6,854 nucleotides of DNA from an uncultured Roseburia sp. (GTDB lineage Bacteria > Bacillota > Clostridia > Lachnospirales > Lachnospiraceae): assembly GCA_947070915.1 (NCBI GenBank), contig CAMTDY010000159.1, positions 1 to 6,854 of the forward strand, written 5' to 3'. Shown one piece after another: positions 1 through 5,443 of this stretch. A model generated the notes under the pieces. The model did no database searches. It was not told the origin of the DNA and saw only the letters and a list, made by a program, of their open reading frames with translations. The first letter of the stretch is position 1, and every line of letters starts with the position of its first letter. The position numbers and the translations under genes were made by a program.

Positions 1-1212
1 TATTATTTTTTCCATCTGTACGATCCTAAGCGGGTGACGAGCCGCAAATCCCAGATGTACAATATTTTCAAGGCAAATGTAGTGGGAATCCTTTACTGTA
101 CTGCAGGTCTTTATTTTATCCGCAGCGGAAACTATGCCCGCCTTTTTATCATTATATTTGTGGGGATCAATTTTATTCTTGAACTTATTTTCCGCTTGCT
201 CATCACGACGATCCTCCGCCGTTTCCGCAGGAAAGGGCACAATCTCAAACACATTCTCCTGATTGGCTACGGACGTTCCGCCGAGGGTTATATCGACCGC
301 ATCTGTTCCCATCCGGAATGGGGCTACGTGGTACATGGTATCCTTGACGACAGCAAACGCAATGGAAAATCCTACCGGGATGTCCATGTCATCGGCGATA
401 TCGACGATCTGGAGACCGTTCTCGCCGACAATTCCTATGACGAGATCGCCATCACCTTGGGCATCGACCAGTATGAACGCCTGGAGGGCATCGTCGCCAT
501 TACGGAAAAATCCGGCGTGCACACCAAGTTTATTCCGGACTATAACAATATCATCCCCACCAAGCCTTATACCGAAGATCTGGACGGGCTTCCGGTCATC
601 CATGTGCGGAATGTGCCCCTCACCAATTCCTTCAACAAATTTGTAAAACGGACGATGGATATCGCCGGCGCTCTCGTACTCATTGTGCTGTTTTCACTGC
701 CGATGCTGGTAGTTTCTATCATCGTAAAGGCCACCTCAGAGGGGGAACTGATCTTCAAGCAGGAGCGCATTGGACTCCATGGCAAGCCATTTATGATGTA
801 CAAATTCCGCTCCATGGCGGTCCAGAAGGCGTCGGATGAGAAAAAAGCCTGGACCACTCCTGACGATCCGAGAGTTACCCCTATCGGAAAATTCATCCGC
901 AAGACAAGCCTGGACGAACTTCCCCAGTTTTTCAATGTACTCAAAGGAGACATGAGTCTGGTAGGACCAAGACCGGAACGGCCATTTTTTGTTGAAAAAT
1001 TCAAAGAGGAGATCCCCCGCTATATGATCAAACACCAGGTCCGTCCAGGCATCACCGGCTGGGCACAGATCAACGGCTACCGGGGCGACACTTCCATCCG
1101 CCTCCGTATCGACTGCGACCTCTATTATATTGAAAACTGGTCCGTGATGCTGGACATCAAGATCCTGCTGCTGACAGTGATAAAAGGCTTTATCAACAAA
1201 AATGCATACTGA
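1..1212 (+). CDS. Undecaprenyl-phosphate sugar-1-phosphate transferase (WcaJ/EPS type), 5' end outside window
   Basis: This enzyme moves a sugar-1-phosphate (often glucose or galactose) from a UDP-sugar to undecaprenyl phosphate in the cytoplasmic membrane, the first step of exopolysaccharide or capsule unit synthesis. The frame is open from base 1, and a GTG at 34 lies inside conserved sequence, so I read it as a partial gene of which 403 residues are visible; full-length relatives usually have about 450-480. Counting from base 1, two membrane segments fall at about 25-70. A Rossmann-like CoA-binding_3 domain follows, with GYGRSAEGY near 89. A membrane helix at about 215-240 leads into the bacterial sugar transferase catalytic domain. 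That domain shows KQERIG, YKFRSM, the DELPQ block with the Asp305-Glu306 dyad, GPRPE at 322-326, and RPGITGWAQINGYRG. The family call is firm. The exact sugar cannot be read from sequence. A polysaccharide cluster probably continues leftward. Confidence 0.93.
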   Translation, partial: YYFFHLYDPKRVTSRKSQMYNIFKANVVGILYCTAGLYFIRSGNYARLFIIIFVGINFILELIFRLLITTILRRFRRKGHNLKHILLIGYGRSAEGYIDRICSHPEWGYVVHGILDDSKRNGKSYRDVHVIGDIDDLETVLADNSYDEIAITLGIDQYERLEGIVAITEKSGVHTKFIPDYNNIIPTKPYTEDLDGLPVIHVRNVPLTNSFNKFVKRTMDIAGALVLIVLFSLPMLVVSIIVKATSEGELIFKQERIGLHGKPFMMYKFRSMAVQKASDEKKAWTTPDDPRVTPIGKFIRKTSLDELPQFFNVLKGDMSLVGPRPERPFFVEKFKEEIPRYMIKHQVRPGITGWAQINGYRGDTSIRLRIDCDLYYIENWSVMLDIKILLLTVIKGFINKNAY

Positions 1213-1233
1213 CCAACATTTGATCAGATAATG

Positions 1234-1271
1234 AAAGAGTGCCCCCTTCAAACCCGAAAGGAGCACTTTTT
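1234..1271. terminator. Hairpin terminator between convergent genes, probably bidirectional
   Basis: AAAGAGTGC (1234-1242) pairs with GCACTTTTT (1263-1271). The inner CCCCCTTC pairs with GAAAGGA with two A-C mismatches, around an AAACCC loop. The 3' arm ends in five T, which suits termination of the sugar transferase transcript. On the minus strand the inner mismatches become G.U pairs, giving a complete 12-bp stem, but the T tract there is weaker (CTTTCATT). It lies between the sugar transferase stop and the stop of the convergent DUF1292 gene, so it probably serves both. Confidence 0.7.
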
Positions 1272-1298
1272 ATGTTCTGCCGTCAGATATTCATTGAA

Positions 1299-1652
1299 CT
1301 AGTCCAGCTTTTTGTTGATAAACTCGTCCCACTTGCCATCGTCTTCTGATTCTTCCTCATCTTCACCAAATTCTTCCTCATCCAGCATTTCATCAAAGGC
1401 ATCCGCCAGGGCTTCCAGCGCTTCCTCATCATCGATCTGGAGAAGCGTGATCTCCGGCTCTCCCCCCTTGTCTTCGATCTCAATGCCAAAGAAGTAGATC
1501 TCTTCGATGCTCTCATCCACAGGAGTAAGAGCGGCATAGTCGTCGCCACCCCATTCAAATATATAAATAACCTCGCATTCCAGCGTACTTCCGTCCTCCA
1601 GCTGCAGCTCTACCTTCATTTCTTCTATATCTTCAAAATTAAATTCCGCCAT
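1299..1652 (-). CDS. DUF1292 domain protein (YrzB-like), very acidic
   Basis: A small cytoplasmic protein of 117 residues in the DUF1292 family, which is common in Firmicutes and has no established biochemical role. The first 60 residues carry the family pattern: a beta-rich LEDGSTLECEVIYIFEW segment, then DYAALTPVD and IYFFGIEIE. An acidic linker follows, then a conserved helical IDDEEALEALADAFDEML segment at about 73-90. The C-terminal tail at 91-110 is almost all Asp and Glu. In total 45 of 117 residues are acidic against 5 Lys and no Arg. The start is fixed by AAGGAGG (complement of 1661-1667), 8 nt before the ATG. A TTGAAC / TATGAT promoter lies upstream. It is transcribed alone, divergent from the TSCPD gene. 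The family call is confident; the function is unknown. Confidence 0.9.
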   Translation of the reverse strand: MAEFNFEDIEEMKVELQLEDGSTLECEVIYIFEWGGDDYAALTPVDESIEEIYFFGIEIEDKGGEPEITLLQIDDEEALEALADAFDEMLDEEEFGEDEEESEDDGKWDEFINKKLD

Positions 1653-1687
1653 GGATGAAACCTCCTTAAGTTTTAATCATTTATCTT

Positions 1688-1716
1688 ATCATAACATATC
1701 ATTTTTGCCAGTTCAA
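1688..1716 (-). promoter_or_regulatory. Promoter of the DUF1292 gene
   Basis: Read on the minus strand, the -35 box is TTGAAC (complement of 1711-1716) and the -10 box is TATGAT (complement of 1688-1693), with a 17-bp spacer. Transcription would start near 1681, about 30 nt before the start codon. This is a standard housekeeping sigma factor pattern. Confidence 0.75.
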
Positions 1717-1725
1717 GTTCAGATG

Positions 1726-1754
1726 TTGACAAGATTCCATATTTTATATAAAAT
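1726..1754 (+). promoter_or_regulatory. Promoter of the TSCPD gene (possibly also queT)
   Basis: A perfect -35 box TTGACA (1726-1731) is followed after 17 bp by TAAAAT (1749-1754), inside the AT-rich run TATAAAAT. The predicted start near 1761 leaves a leader of about 75 nt before the TSCPD ATG. The leader holds a small GCCCG/CGGGC hairpin (1791-1795 with 1806-1810). This promoter lies back to back with the leftward one; the two -35 boxes are only 9 bp apart. Confidence 0.8.
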
Positions 1755-1836
1755 GTTTTTCATCCGCAGCATTTTTCAGCGGGAATCGATGCCCGATGGC
1801 GTCACCGGGCTGATCAAAGACAAGGAGGTGAAACAG

Positions 1837-2097
1837 ATGAAATATTCATACCGGACAAAAGGAACCTGCTCACAGCAGATCGATCTGGAGATCAATGATG
1901 ATGTGATCACCAATGTGAAATTTTATGGCGGATGTGACGGAAACCTTAAGGCGATCCCGATCCTCGTGGAGGGGCTCACCGTCGATCAGATCGTACAGAA
2001 ATGCTCTGGCATCCAGTGCGGTTTCAAAAACACGTCTTGTGCCGACCAGCTATCCAAAGCAGTCCTGGCAGCACAGGCAGAATGTGCCGCCAAATGA
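1837..2097 (+). CDS. TSCPD domain / TIGR03905-type four-cysteine protein
   Basis: An 86-residue protein of the TIGR03905 group, related to the TSCPD domain found at the C terminus of some ribonucleotide reductases. Its own function is not established; the conserved cysteines suggest metal binding (inference). The family cysteines are Cys11, Cys33 in YGGCDGN, Cys61 in IQCG, and Cys68 in the name-giving TSC-x-D motif (here TSCAD). Cys56 and Cys83 are additional. The ATG at 1837 is chosen because AAGGAGGTG ends 6 nt before it and family homology starts there. The frame is open upstream to 1651, but that stretch contains the promoter and lacks family sequence. The gene is followed at once by a terminator-like hairpin and then the queT leader. 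Confidence 0.9.
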   Translation: MKYSYRTKGTCSQQIDLEINDDVITNVKFYGGCDGNLKAIPILVEGLTVDQIVQKCSGIQCGFKNTSCADQLSKAVLAAQAECAAK

Positions 2098-2124
2098 TCA
2101 GAGGCATAAAGACCCCTGATTTTT
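2097..2124 (+). terminator. Terminator-like hairpin after the TSCPD gene
   Basis: ATCAGAGG (2097-2104) pairs with CCCCTGAT (2113-2120) with one A-C mismatch, around an 8-nt loop, followed by a run of five T (2120-2124). It begins on the last base of the TSCPD stop codon. The stem is short and imperfect, so it may be leaky. That matters because no complete promoter was seen between it and the queT leader. Confidence 0.6.
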
Positions 2125-2129
2125 ATGAT

Positions 2130-2172
2130 CCGTGTGTTCGAAACCATCCACACGTAAAACAAAACTAAGGAG
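2130..2172 (+). promoter_or_regulatory. preQ1-I-like riboswitch in the queT leader
   Basis: A short stem CGTGTG (2131-2136) pairs with CACACG (2149-2154) around a 12-nt loop with TTCG and a C-rich part. It is followed by an A-rich tail and ACTAAGGAG (2164-2172), which contains the queT ribosome binding site. Small P1 stem, A-rich linker and a 3' tail that folds back on the loop is the known layout of preQ1 class I aptamers. Here the Shine-Dalgarno bases could pair with TTC (2137-2139) or CC (2144-2145), so bound preQ1 would hide the site and block translation. The downstream queuosine-precursor transporter supports the call. The exact pseudoknot pairing is my inference. Confidence 0.72.
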
Positions 2173-2180
2173 AATAAAAA

Positions 2181-2672
2181 ATGAAAAGTAAAAAAATCAT
2201 GTATCTAAGCCAGGCAGCCATGATCGCTGCCCTCTATGTCGTGCTGACACTTCTGGCAAATGCCCTGGGACTGGCAAACTACGCCATCCAGGTAAGATTT
2301 TCTGAGGCTCTTACGATCCTCCCCTTTTTTACCCCCGCCGCGATTCCGGGACTCACCATCGGCTGTCTTCTCAGTAATATCCTCACTGGCTGCGCCCCAC
2401 TGGATATCCTCTTTGGAACTCTGGCGACACTGACCGGCGCTCTGGGTACCTACGCACTGCGCCGCTTTGAGTGGCTGGCTCCACTGCCTCCGATCCTCGC
2501 CAACACCATTATCGTTCCCTGGGTGCTGCGGTTTGCCTATGATATTCCGGATGCGATCCCCTATCTGATGGCCACGGTGGGCGCGGGTGAACTGATCTCC
2601 TGCGGACTTATTGGAATGCTGCTACTGCGCTCCCTCAAACAAATAAAGAAAAATATATTCAAAGTGAATTGA
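2181..2672 (+). CDS. queT: QueT family queuosine-precursor transporter (ECF substrate-binding membrane subunit)
   Basis: QueT proteins are membrane S-components thought to bring a queuosine precursor (preQ1 or a relative) into the cell for tRNA modification, working with a shared ECF energizing module encoded elsewhere. The 163-residue length fits the family. Several hydrophobic segments span the chain (about 10-32, 44-70, 73-93, 100-118, 127-150). The family blocks QVRFSEALTILPFFTPAAIPG (split here at 37-46 and 47-57) and GCLLSNILTGCAPLDILFGT-like sequence (61-80) are easy to recognise, as is the ending ELISCGLIGMLLLRSL. The ATG has AAGGAG 8 nt upstream, inside the preQ1-like leader. No transporter ATPase genes are nearby, as expected for group II ECF systems. 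Function is inferred from family and riboswitch. Confidence 0.92.
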   Translation: MKSKKIMYLSQAAMIAALYVVLTLLANALGLANYAIQVRFSEALTILPFFTPAAIPGLTIGCLLSNILTGCAPLDILFGTLATLTGALGTYALRRFEWLAPLPPILANTIIVPWVLRFAYDIPDAIPYLMATVGAGELISCGLIGMLLLRSLKQIKKNIFKVN

Positions 2673-2698
2673 CTTTTTCTATAACCTAAGAGTATAAT
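2669..2698 (+). promoter_or_regulatory. Promoter of the carboxypeptidase-acyltransferase unit
   Basis: TTGACT (2669-2674) and a perfect TATAAT (2693-2698) are separated by 18 bp. The -35 box overlaps the queT stop codon (2670-2672), so the two genes are tightly packed but independently started. The predicted start near 2705 lies downstream of the TTG codon at 2701, which rules that codon out as the start of the next gene. Confidence 0.8.
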
Positions 2699-2724
2699 GC
2701 TTGTTAGAACTTTTGGAGGTACAC

Positions 2725-3837
2725 ATGAAGAGATATATACTAACTGGCATTATACTTTTTTTTGTGGTATCCGGAATCATACTTCTTAAACCAGCGGAAC
2801 CACAGCATAACTCCGGCAATAACAAACCAGCAGCCTATGAATATTATTATAATGAAAATGAAAACGACGAGGAGGACTCGCTCTTGCCAGAAGATCTGAG
2901 TTCTATACTTTCAAACAGCCGGACTGTACCATTAGATACGATACCCAGCAGTAAAACCGTACTGGTAAACAGGGTATATCTTCTGCCATCGGACTACATT
3001 CCACCAAATCTCGTGGTGCCAAATGTTAAATTTAGTTTTACCTATTCTTCGGATAAGCGGAAACTACGCAAAGTAGCGGCAGAAGCCCTGGAAAGACTGT
3101 TCGAGGCAGGGGAAAAAGAACACATTGAATTGTATGGTGTGTCCGGATACCGTTCCTATGCCCGCCAGAAACAGATTTACGATAAAAATATCGCCACCAG
3201 GGGACAGGCGGCTACAGATGCCGTGTCCGCTAAACCCGGCAGCAGTGAACACCAGACCGGACTGACCATCGATGTCTCCGCCCGAAGCGTGAACTTCCGG
3301 CTGGATCAAAGTTTTGGCGACACAAAAGAGGGGCAGTGGCTGGCAAAAAATGCTCATCACTACGGATTTATCATCCGCTACCCTTATGGAAAATCAGAGA
3401 TCACCGGATACAGCTATGAACCCTGGCATATTCGTTTTGTGGGGAAAACCGTCGCCACCTATCTATACGAAAATGAACTGACTTTGGAAGAATATTATGG
3501 TGTAGAAGATGCGGTAAAAGACGACACTCTCAAGAACGAATCCGAACCCCGTGTAGACGTAGAAGATCCGGATTCTGTGAAATATGCGACGCCGAGACCG
3601 ACGGTTAAACCAAAGGCAGGCGCATCTCCAAAACCGACCAAAAAGCCGGCACGTCCCAAGAAGACAAACGACAAACCAAAAAGGACAAAAAAACCGGTAC
3701 AGACGAAACTACCCGCGACAGACAGCCCCACGTCACCACCAGCGGCGACGCCGGCCCCAACACCGGTTCCCACCGCGGCACCTACCAATCCGCCGCCCGC
3801 CGAGCCGTCAGCGCCCACATCCCAGGACGATGAATAA
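2725..3837 (+). CDS. VanY-like D-alanyl-D-alanine carboxypeptidase (peptidase M15B), membrane-anchored, with Lys/Pro-rich tail
   Basis: A zinc D,D-carboxypeptidase expected to act outside the membrane, trimming the terminal D-Ala from peptidoglycan stem peptides. The product has 370 residues. An N-terminal hydrophobic segment (about 4-21) serves as signal or anchor. An acidic Asn/Glu linker (about 38-60) follows, then the M15B catalytic domain at about 95-255. Visible motifs are SGYRSYARQ (Arg143), SSEHQTGLTID with zinc ligands His176 and Asp183, and EPWH with Glu232 and His235. From about 286 to the end the chain is low complexity, first Lys/Pro-rich and then Ala/Pro/Thr-rich. GGAGG sits 5 nt before the ATG at 2725. 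Two stop codons lie in tandem. The acyltransferase gene begins 62 nt later without a terminator between, so the two are probably co-transcribed. VanY-type resistance is not implied without other van genes. Confidence 0.92.
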   Translation: MKRYILTGIILFFVVSGIILLKPAEPQHNSGNNKPAAYEYYYNENENDEEDSLLPEDLSSILSNSRTVPLDTIPSSKTVLVNRVYLLPSDYIPPNLVVPNVKFSFTYSSDKRKLRKVAAEALERLFEAGEKEHIELYGVSGYRSYARQKQIYDKNIATRGQAATDAVSAKPGSSEHQTGLTIDVSARSVNFRLDQSFGDTKEGQWLAKNAHHYGFIIRYPYGKSEITGYSYEPWHIRFVGKTVATYLYENELTLEEYYGVEDAVKDDTLKNESEPRVDVEDPDSVKYATPRPTVKPKAGASPKPTKKPARPKKTNDKPKRTKKPVQTKLPATDSPTSPPAATPAPTPVPTAAPTNPPPAEPSAPTSQDDE

Positions 3838-3899
3838 TAAATTGTTTGATCATTGTGCCAGGACCATAACGCTCCACAATAGAGAAAGGATTTCAACCC

Positions 3900-4637
3900 A
3901 TGAGAACGATACTTTTAATACTTCTTTACCTGCTTGTCTGCATCCTGAGCATTCCCCTTCTGCTGATGGAATGCATTGTACGGAAAATAAATAGTAAAGC
4001 CGCCGCGGCATTTGCCATACGGATCGTACGCATCGTATTCAATATAACAATGTTTTTATCCGGCTGCAGAAAACACATCTGCGGCCTGGAGCACATTCCG
4101 GCAGACCGGCCGGTGATGTTTGCAGCAAACCACCGGAGCTTTTATGACATCATCCTGGCATATTCATCCATTGCCGCCCGTCACGTACAGGTGGCGTTTA
4201 TTTCAAAGATTGAGATCAAAAAGTTCCCCATGATCGCCCAGTGGATGTATTTCCTGAACTGCCTCTTTATGGACCGGGGCGACATGAAGCAAAATATGGG
4301 AGTGATCCTGAATGCCATCTCCCTGATCAAAGAAGGATATTCCATCTATATCGCGCCGGAGGGCACCCGCAATGCCACAGACCACCTCCTTCCTTTTAAA
4401 GAGGGAAGCATGAAGATCGCCACCAAAACCAATGCTCCCATCATTCCTGTCTGCATTAAGAACACAGAAAACATTTTGGAAAACAATATTCCCTGGATCA
4501 AAAGCGGAGATATTTACATCGAATATGGCGAACCGGTTTATCCGGATCAGCTGGACAAAGAGCAAAAAAAACATATTGGTGCTTATGTGCAGAATATTAT
4601 TCAGGAAATGTACAACAAACCCTATCCTGCTGCATAG
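3900..4637 (+). CDS. Lysophospholipid acyltransferase family protein (PlsC-like, 1-acyl-glycerol-3-phosphate acyltransferase)
   Basis: A 245-residue membrane-associated acyltransferase, expected to acylate 1-acyl-glycerol-3-phosphate (or a related lysophospholipid) to make phosphatidic acid for membrane lipids. A hydrophobic N-terminal helix (about 3-23) anchors it. The catalytic H-x4-D motif is NHRSFYD with His78 and Asp83. The substrate-binding EGTR motif is at 154-157, followed by FKEGSMKIATKTNAPIIPV, the conserved block that follows it in PlsC proteins. The length matches the family. The start follows AGAAAGGA, with about 9 nt spacing. It sits behind the carboxypeptidase gene with no terminator, so it probably shares that promoter. 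No clear hairpin terminator was found after its stop. Which lysolipid it uses cannot be told from sequence. Confidence 0.92.
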   Translation: MRTILLILLYLLVCILSIPLLLMECIVRKINSKAAAAFAIRIVRIVFNITMFLSGCRKHICGLEHIPADRPVMFAANHRSFYDIILAYSSIAARHVQVAFISKIEIKKFPMIAQWMYFLNCLFMDRGDMKQNMGVILNAISLIKEGYSIYIAPEGTRNATDHLLPFKEGSMKIATKTNAPIIPVCIKNTENILENNIPWIKSGDIYIEYGEPVYPDQLDKEQKKHIGAYVQNIIQEMYNKPYPAA

Positions 4638-4664
4638 CAAATTTGAATCCTGTACAAAAATCAC

Positions 4665-4693
4665 TTTTCATTTCCTGGAAAACATGGTAAAAT
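4665..4693 (+). promoter_or_regulatory. Extended -10 promoter ahead of the structured leader
   Basis: TAAAAT (4688-4693) is preceded by TG one base away (4685-4686), which makes an extended -10. A partial -35 box TTTTCA (4665-4670, 4 of 6 matches) lies 17 bp upstream. The predicted start point, around 4699-4701, coincides with the first bases of the folded RNA described next. Confidence 0.6.
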
Positions 4694-4697
4694 GAAC

Positions 4698-4823
4698 GCA
4701 TAAGCACGAACGCAGACGTTTTGCTGCATACATGTCTGCTTGCAGACAAATGTATGTGGCAGAACGTCTATGTGAGTTTAACGAACACGGAGAAACCGAA
4801 GGTTTCGACGTGAGTGCTTATGC
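4698..4823 (+). ncRNA. Candidate structured RNA (three-way junction) in the leader of the 4933 gene
   Basis: Three helices close on each other. P1 pairs GCATAAGCAC (4698-4707) with GTGCTTATGC (4814-4823). P2 is a long hairpin: 4714-4733 pairs with 4750-4769 for 20 bp without a gap, then a two-A bulge (4748-4749) and 4734-4739 with 4742-4747. Its imperfect positions (4721/4762, 4725/4758, 4726/4757) are all U.G pairs on the + strand and would be C-A mismatches on the other strand. P3 pairs CACG (4786-4789) with CGTG (4809-4812), then two opposed GA steps (4790-4791 and 4807-4808), then GAAACC with GGTTTC around a GAA loop. No T tract follows, so it is probably a leader rather than a separate terminated RNA. 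I do not recognise it as a named class; a dispersed repeat is the main alternative. Confidence 0.5.
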
Positions 4824-4883
4824 CGTGCATATAGCGTGAGTGCTTATGCCGCGCATATAGCGTGAGTGCTTATGCCGCGCATA
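4810..4883 (+). repeat. 26-bp tandem repeat, nearly three copies
   Basis: Units begin at 4810, 4836 and 4862, each starting GTGAGTGCTTATGCCG. Copies one and two are full length and differ at one base (T4826 against C4852). Copy three matches for 22 bases and then diverges at 4884. Each unit contains GTGCTTATGC, the 3' strand of P1 of the preceding RNA fold, and an internal TATGC / GCATA hairpin with a 3-nt loop. The 5' P1 strand occurs only once, so the copies could compete for it. Confidence 0.95.
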
Positions 4884-4932
4884 CATTCCTTTGTGACAGA
4901 GAAAATATCAAGAAAGAGAGGCACGATAATCC

Positions 4933-5388
4933 ATGAAAACATTTTTGATCGTACTAGGCATTGTCCTGGCTGTACTCATCATTGTATTTATTGTATTATC
5001 TATCATTGGAAGAAAACTTCAGAAAAAGCAGGAAGCATCTCAGTCCCAGATGGAAGCCGCTGCACAAACCGCATCCATTCTGGTCATAGATAAAAAACGA
5101 ATGAAGCTAAAAGAAGCGGGACTGCCAAAAGTGATTCTGGAAAACACGCCAAAATACCTGCAGCGCTCCAAGGTTCCGATCGTCAAAGCAAAAATTGGTC
5201 CCAAGATCATGTCCCTCATGTGCGACGAGAAGATTTTTCCTCTTCTCCCCGTAAAAAAAGAGCTTAAGGTAGTGATCAGCGGCATCTACATCATGGATGT
5301 AAAGGGATCCCGGAATAATCTTTTGAATCCACAGGAAAAGTTAAGCTTTTTCCAGAGGGCAAAGCTCAAAGCCTTGAATAAAATGTAA
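4933..5388 (+). CDS. Conserved hypothetical single-pass membrane protein
   Basis: I do not recognise a characterised function; the sequence resembles hypothetical proteins of Lachnospiraceae. The 151 residues begin with one strong membrane helix (about 4-25), followed directly by GRKLQKKQ, so the rest should lie in the cytoplasm by the positive-inside rule. A Gln/Ala-rich, possibly coiled segment (about 31-48) leads to a compact basic domain with conserved-looking blocks: IDKKRMKLKEAGLPK, TPKYLQRSKVPIVKAKIGPKI (split at 72-80 and 81-92), MCDEKIF with the only cysteine (Cys97), and GIYIMDVKG. The last 20 residues are Lys-rich and may be amphipathic. The start follows a weak AGAGAGG about 11 nt upstream. 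It stands alone, after an unusual structured leader with its own promoter, and ends at a strong terminator. Confidence 0.82.
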   Translation: MKTFLIVLGIVLAVLIIVFIVLSIIGRKLQKKQEASQSQMEAAAQTASILVIDKKRMKLKEAGLPKVILENTPKYLQRSKVPIVKAKIGPKIMSLMCDEKIFPLLPVKKELKVVISGIYIMDVKGSRNNLLNPQEKLSFFQRAKLKALNKM

Positions 5389-5390
5389 CT

Positions 5391-5443
5391 AAAACAGCAT
5401 CTCACAAAGCTGCATCTAATAACTTGTGAGATGCTGTTTTTTT
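5391..5443. terminator. Strong bidirectional terminator
   Basis: A perfect 17-bp stem (5391-5407 with 5424-5440; core CAGCATCTCACAA) encloses a 16-nt loop. On the + strand it is followed by a run of seven T in all (5437-5443); on the minus strand by TTTTAGTT. It lies between the stop of the membrane protein gene and the stop of the convergent antiporter gene, three bases from the latter, and should end both transcripts. Confidence 0.93.

Noticed and set aside
34..36. GTG as the true start of the sugar transferase
   Set aside because: The frame remains open to base 1 with conserved-looking residues (HLYDPKRVTSRK), no ribosome binding site precedes it, and the N-terminal membrane region would be missing.
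1651..1836. Upstream extension of the TSCPD frame, including an ATG at 1789
   Set aside because: The stretch contains the promoter, lacks a good ribosome binding site for earlier ATGs, and has no family sequence; AAGGAGGTG points to 1837.
2701..2724. TTG start for the carboxypeptidase
   Set aside because: It lies before the predicted transcription start set by TATAAT at 2693-2698, and GGAGG fits the ATG at 2725.
3709..3723. LPATD resembling a sortase LPXTG signal in the carboxypeptidase tail (residues 329-333)
   Set aside because: The fifth residue is Asp rather than Gly, and no hydrophobic segment or basic end follows; the protein is already anchored at its N terminus.
3852..3880. ATTGTG / CACAAT inverted repeat between the carboxypeptidase and acyltransferase genes
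   Set aside because: Only 6 bp with a 17-nt loop and no T tract; too weak for a terminator and could be chance.
3495..3994. Overlapping frames on both strands across the carboxypeptidase tail
   Set aside because: They arise from the repetitive Lys/Pro/Ala codons, which remain open in other frames. They have no ribosome binding site, and one would overlap the acyltransferase start.
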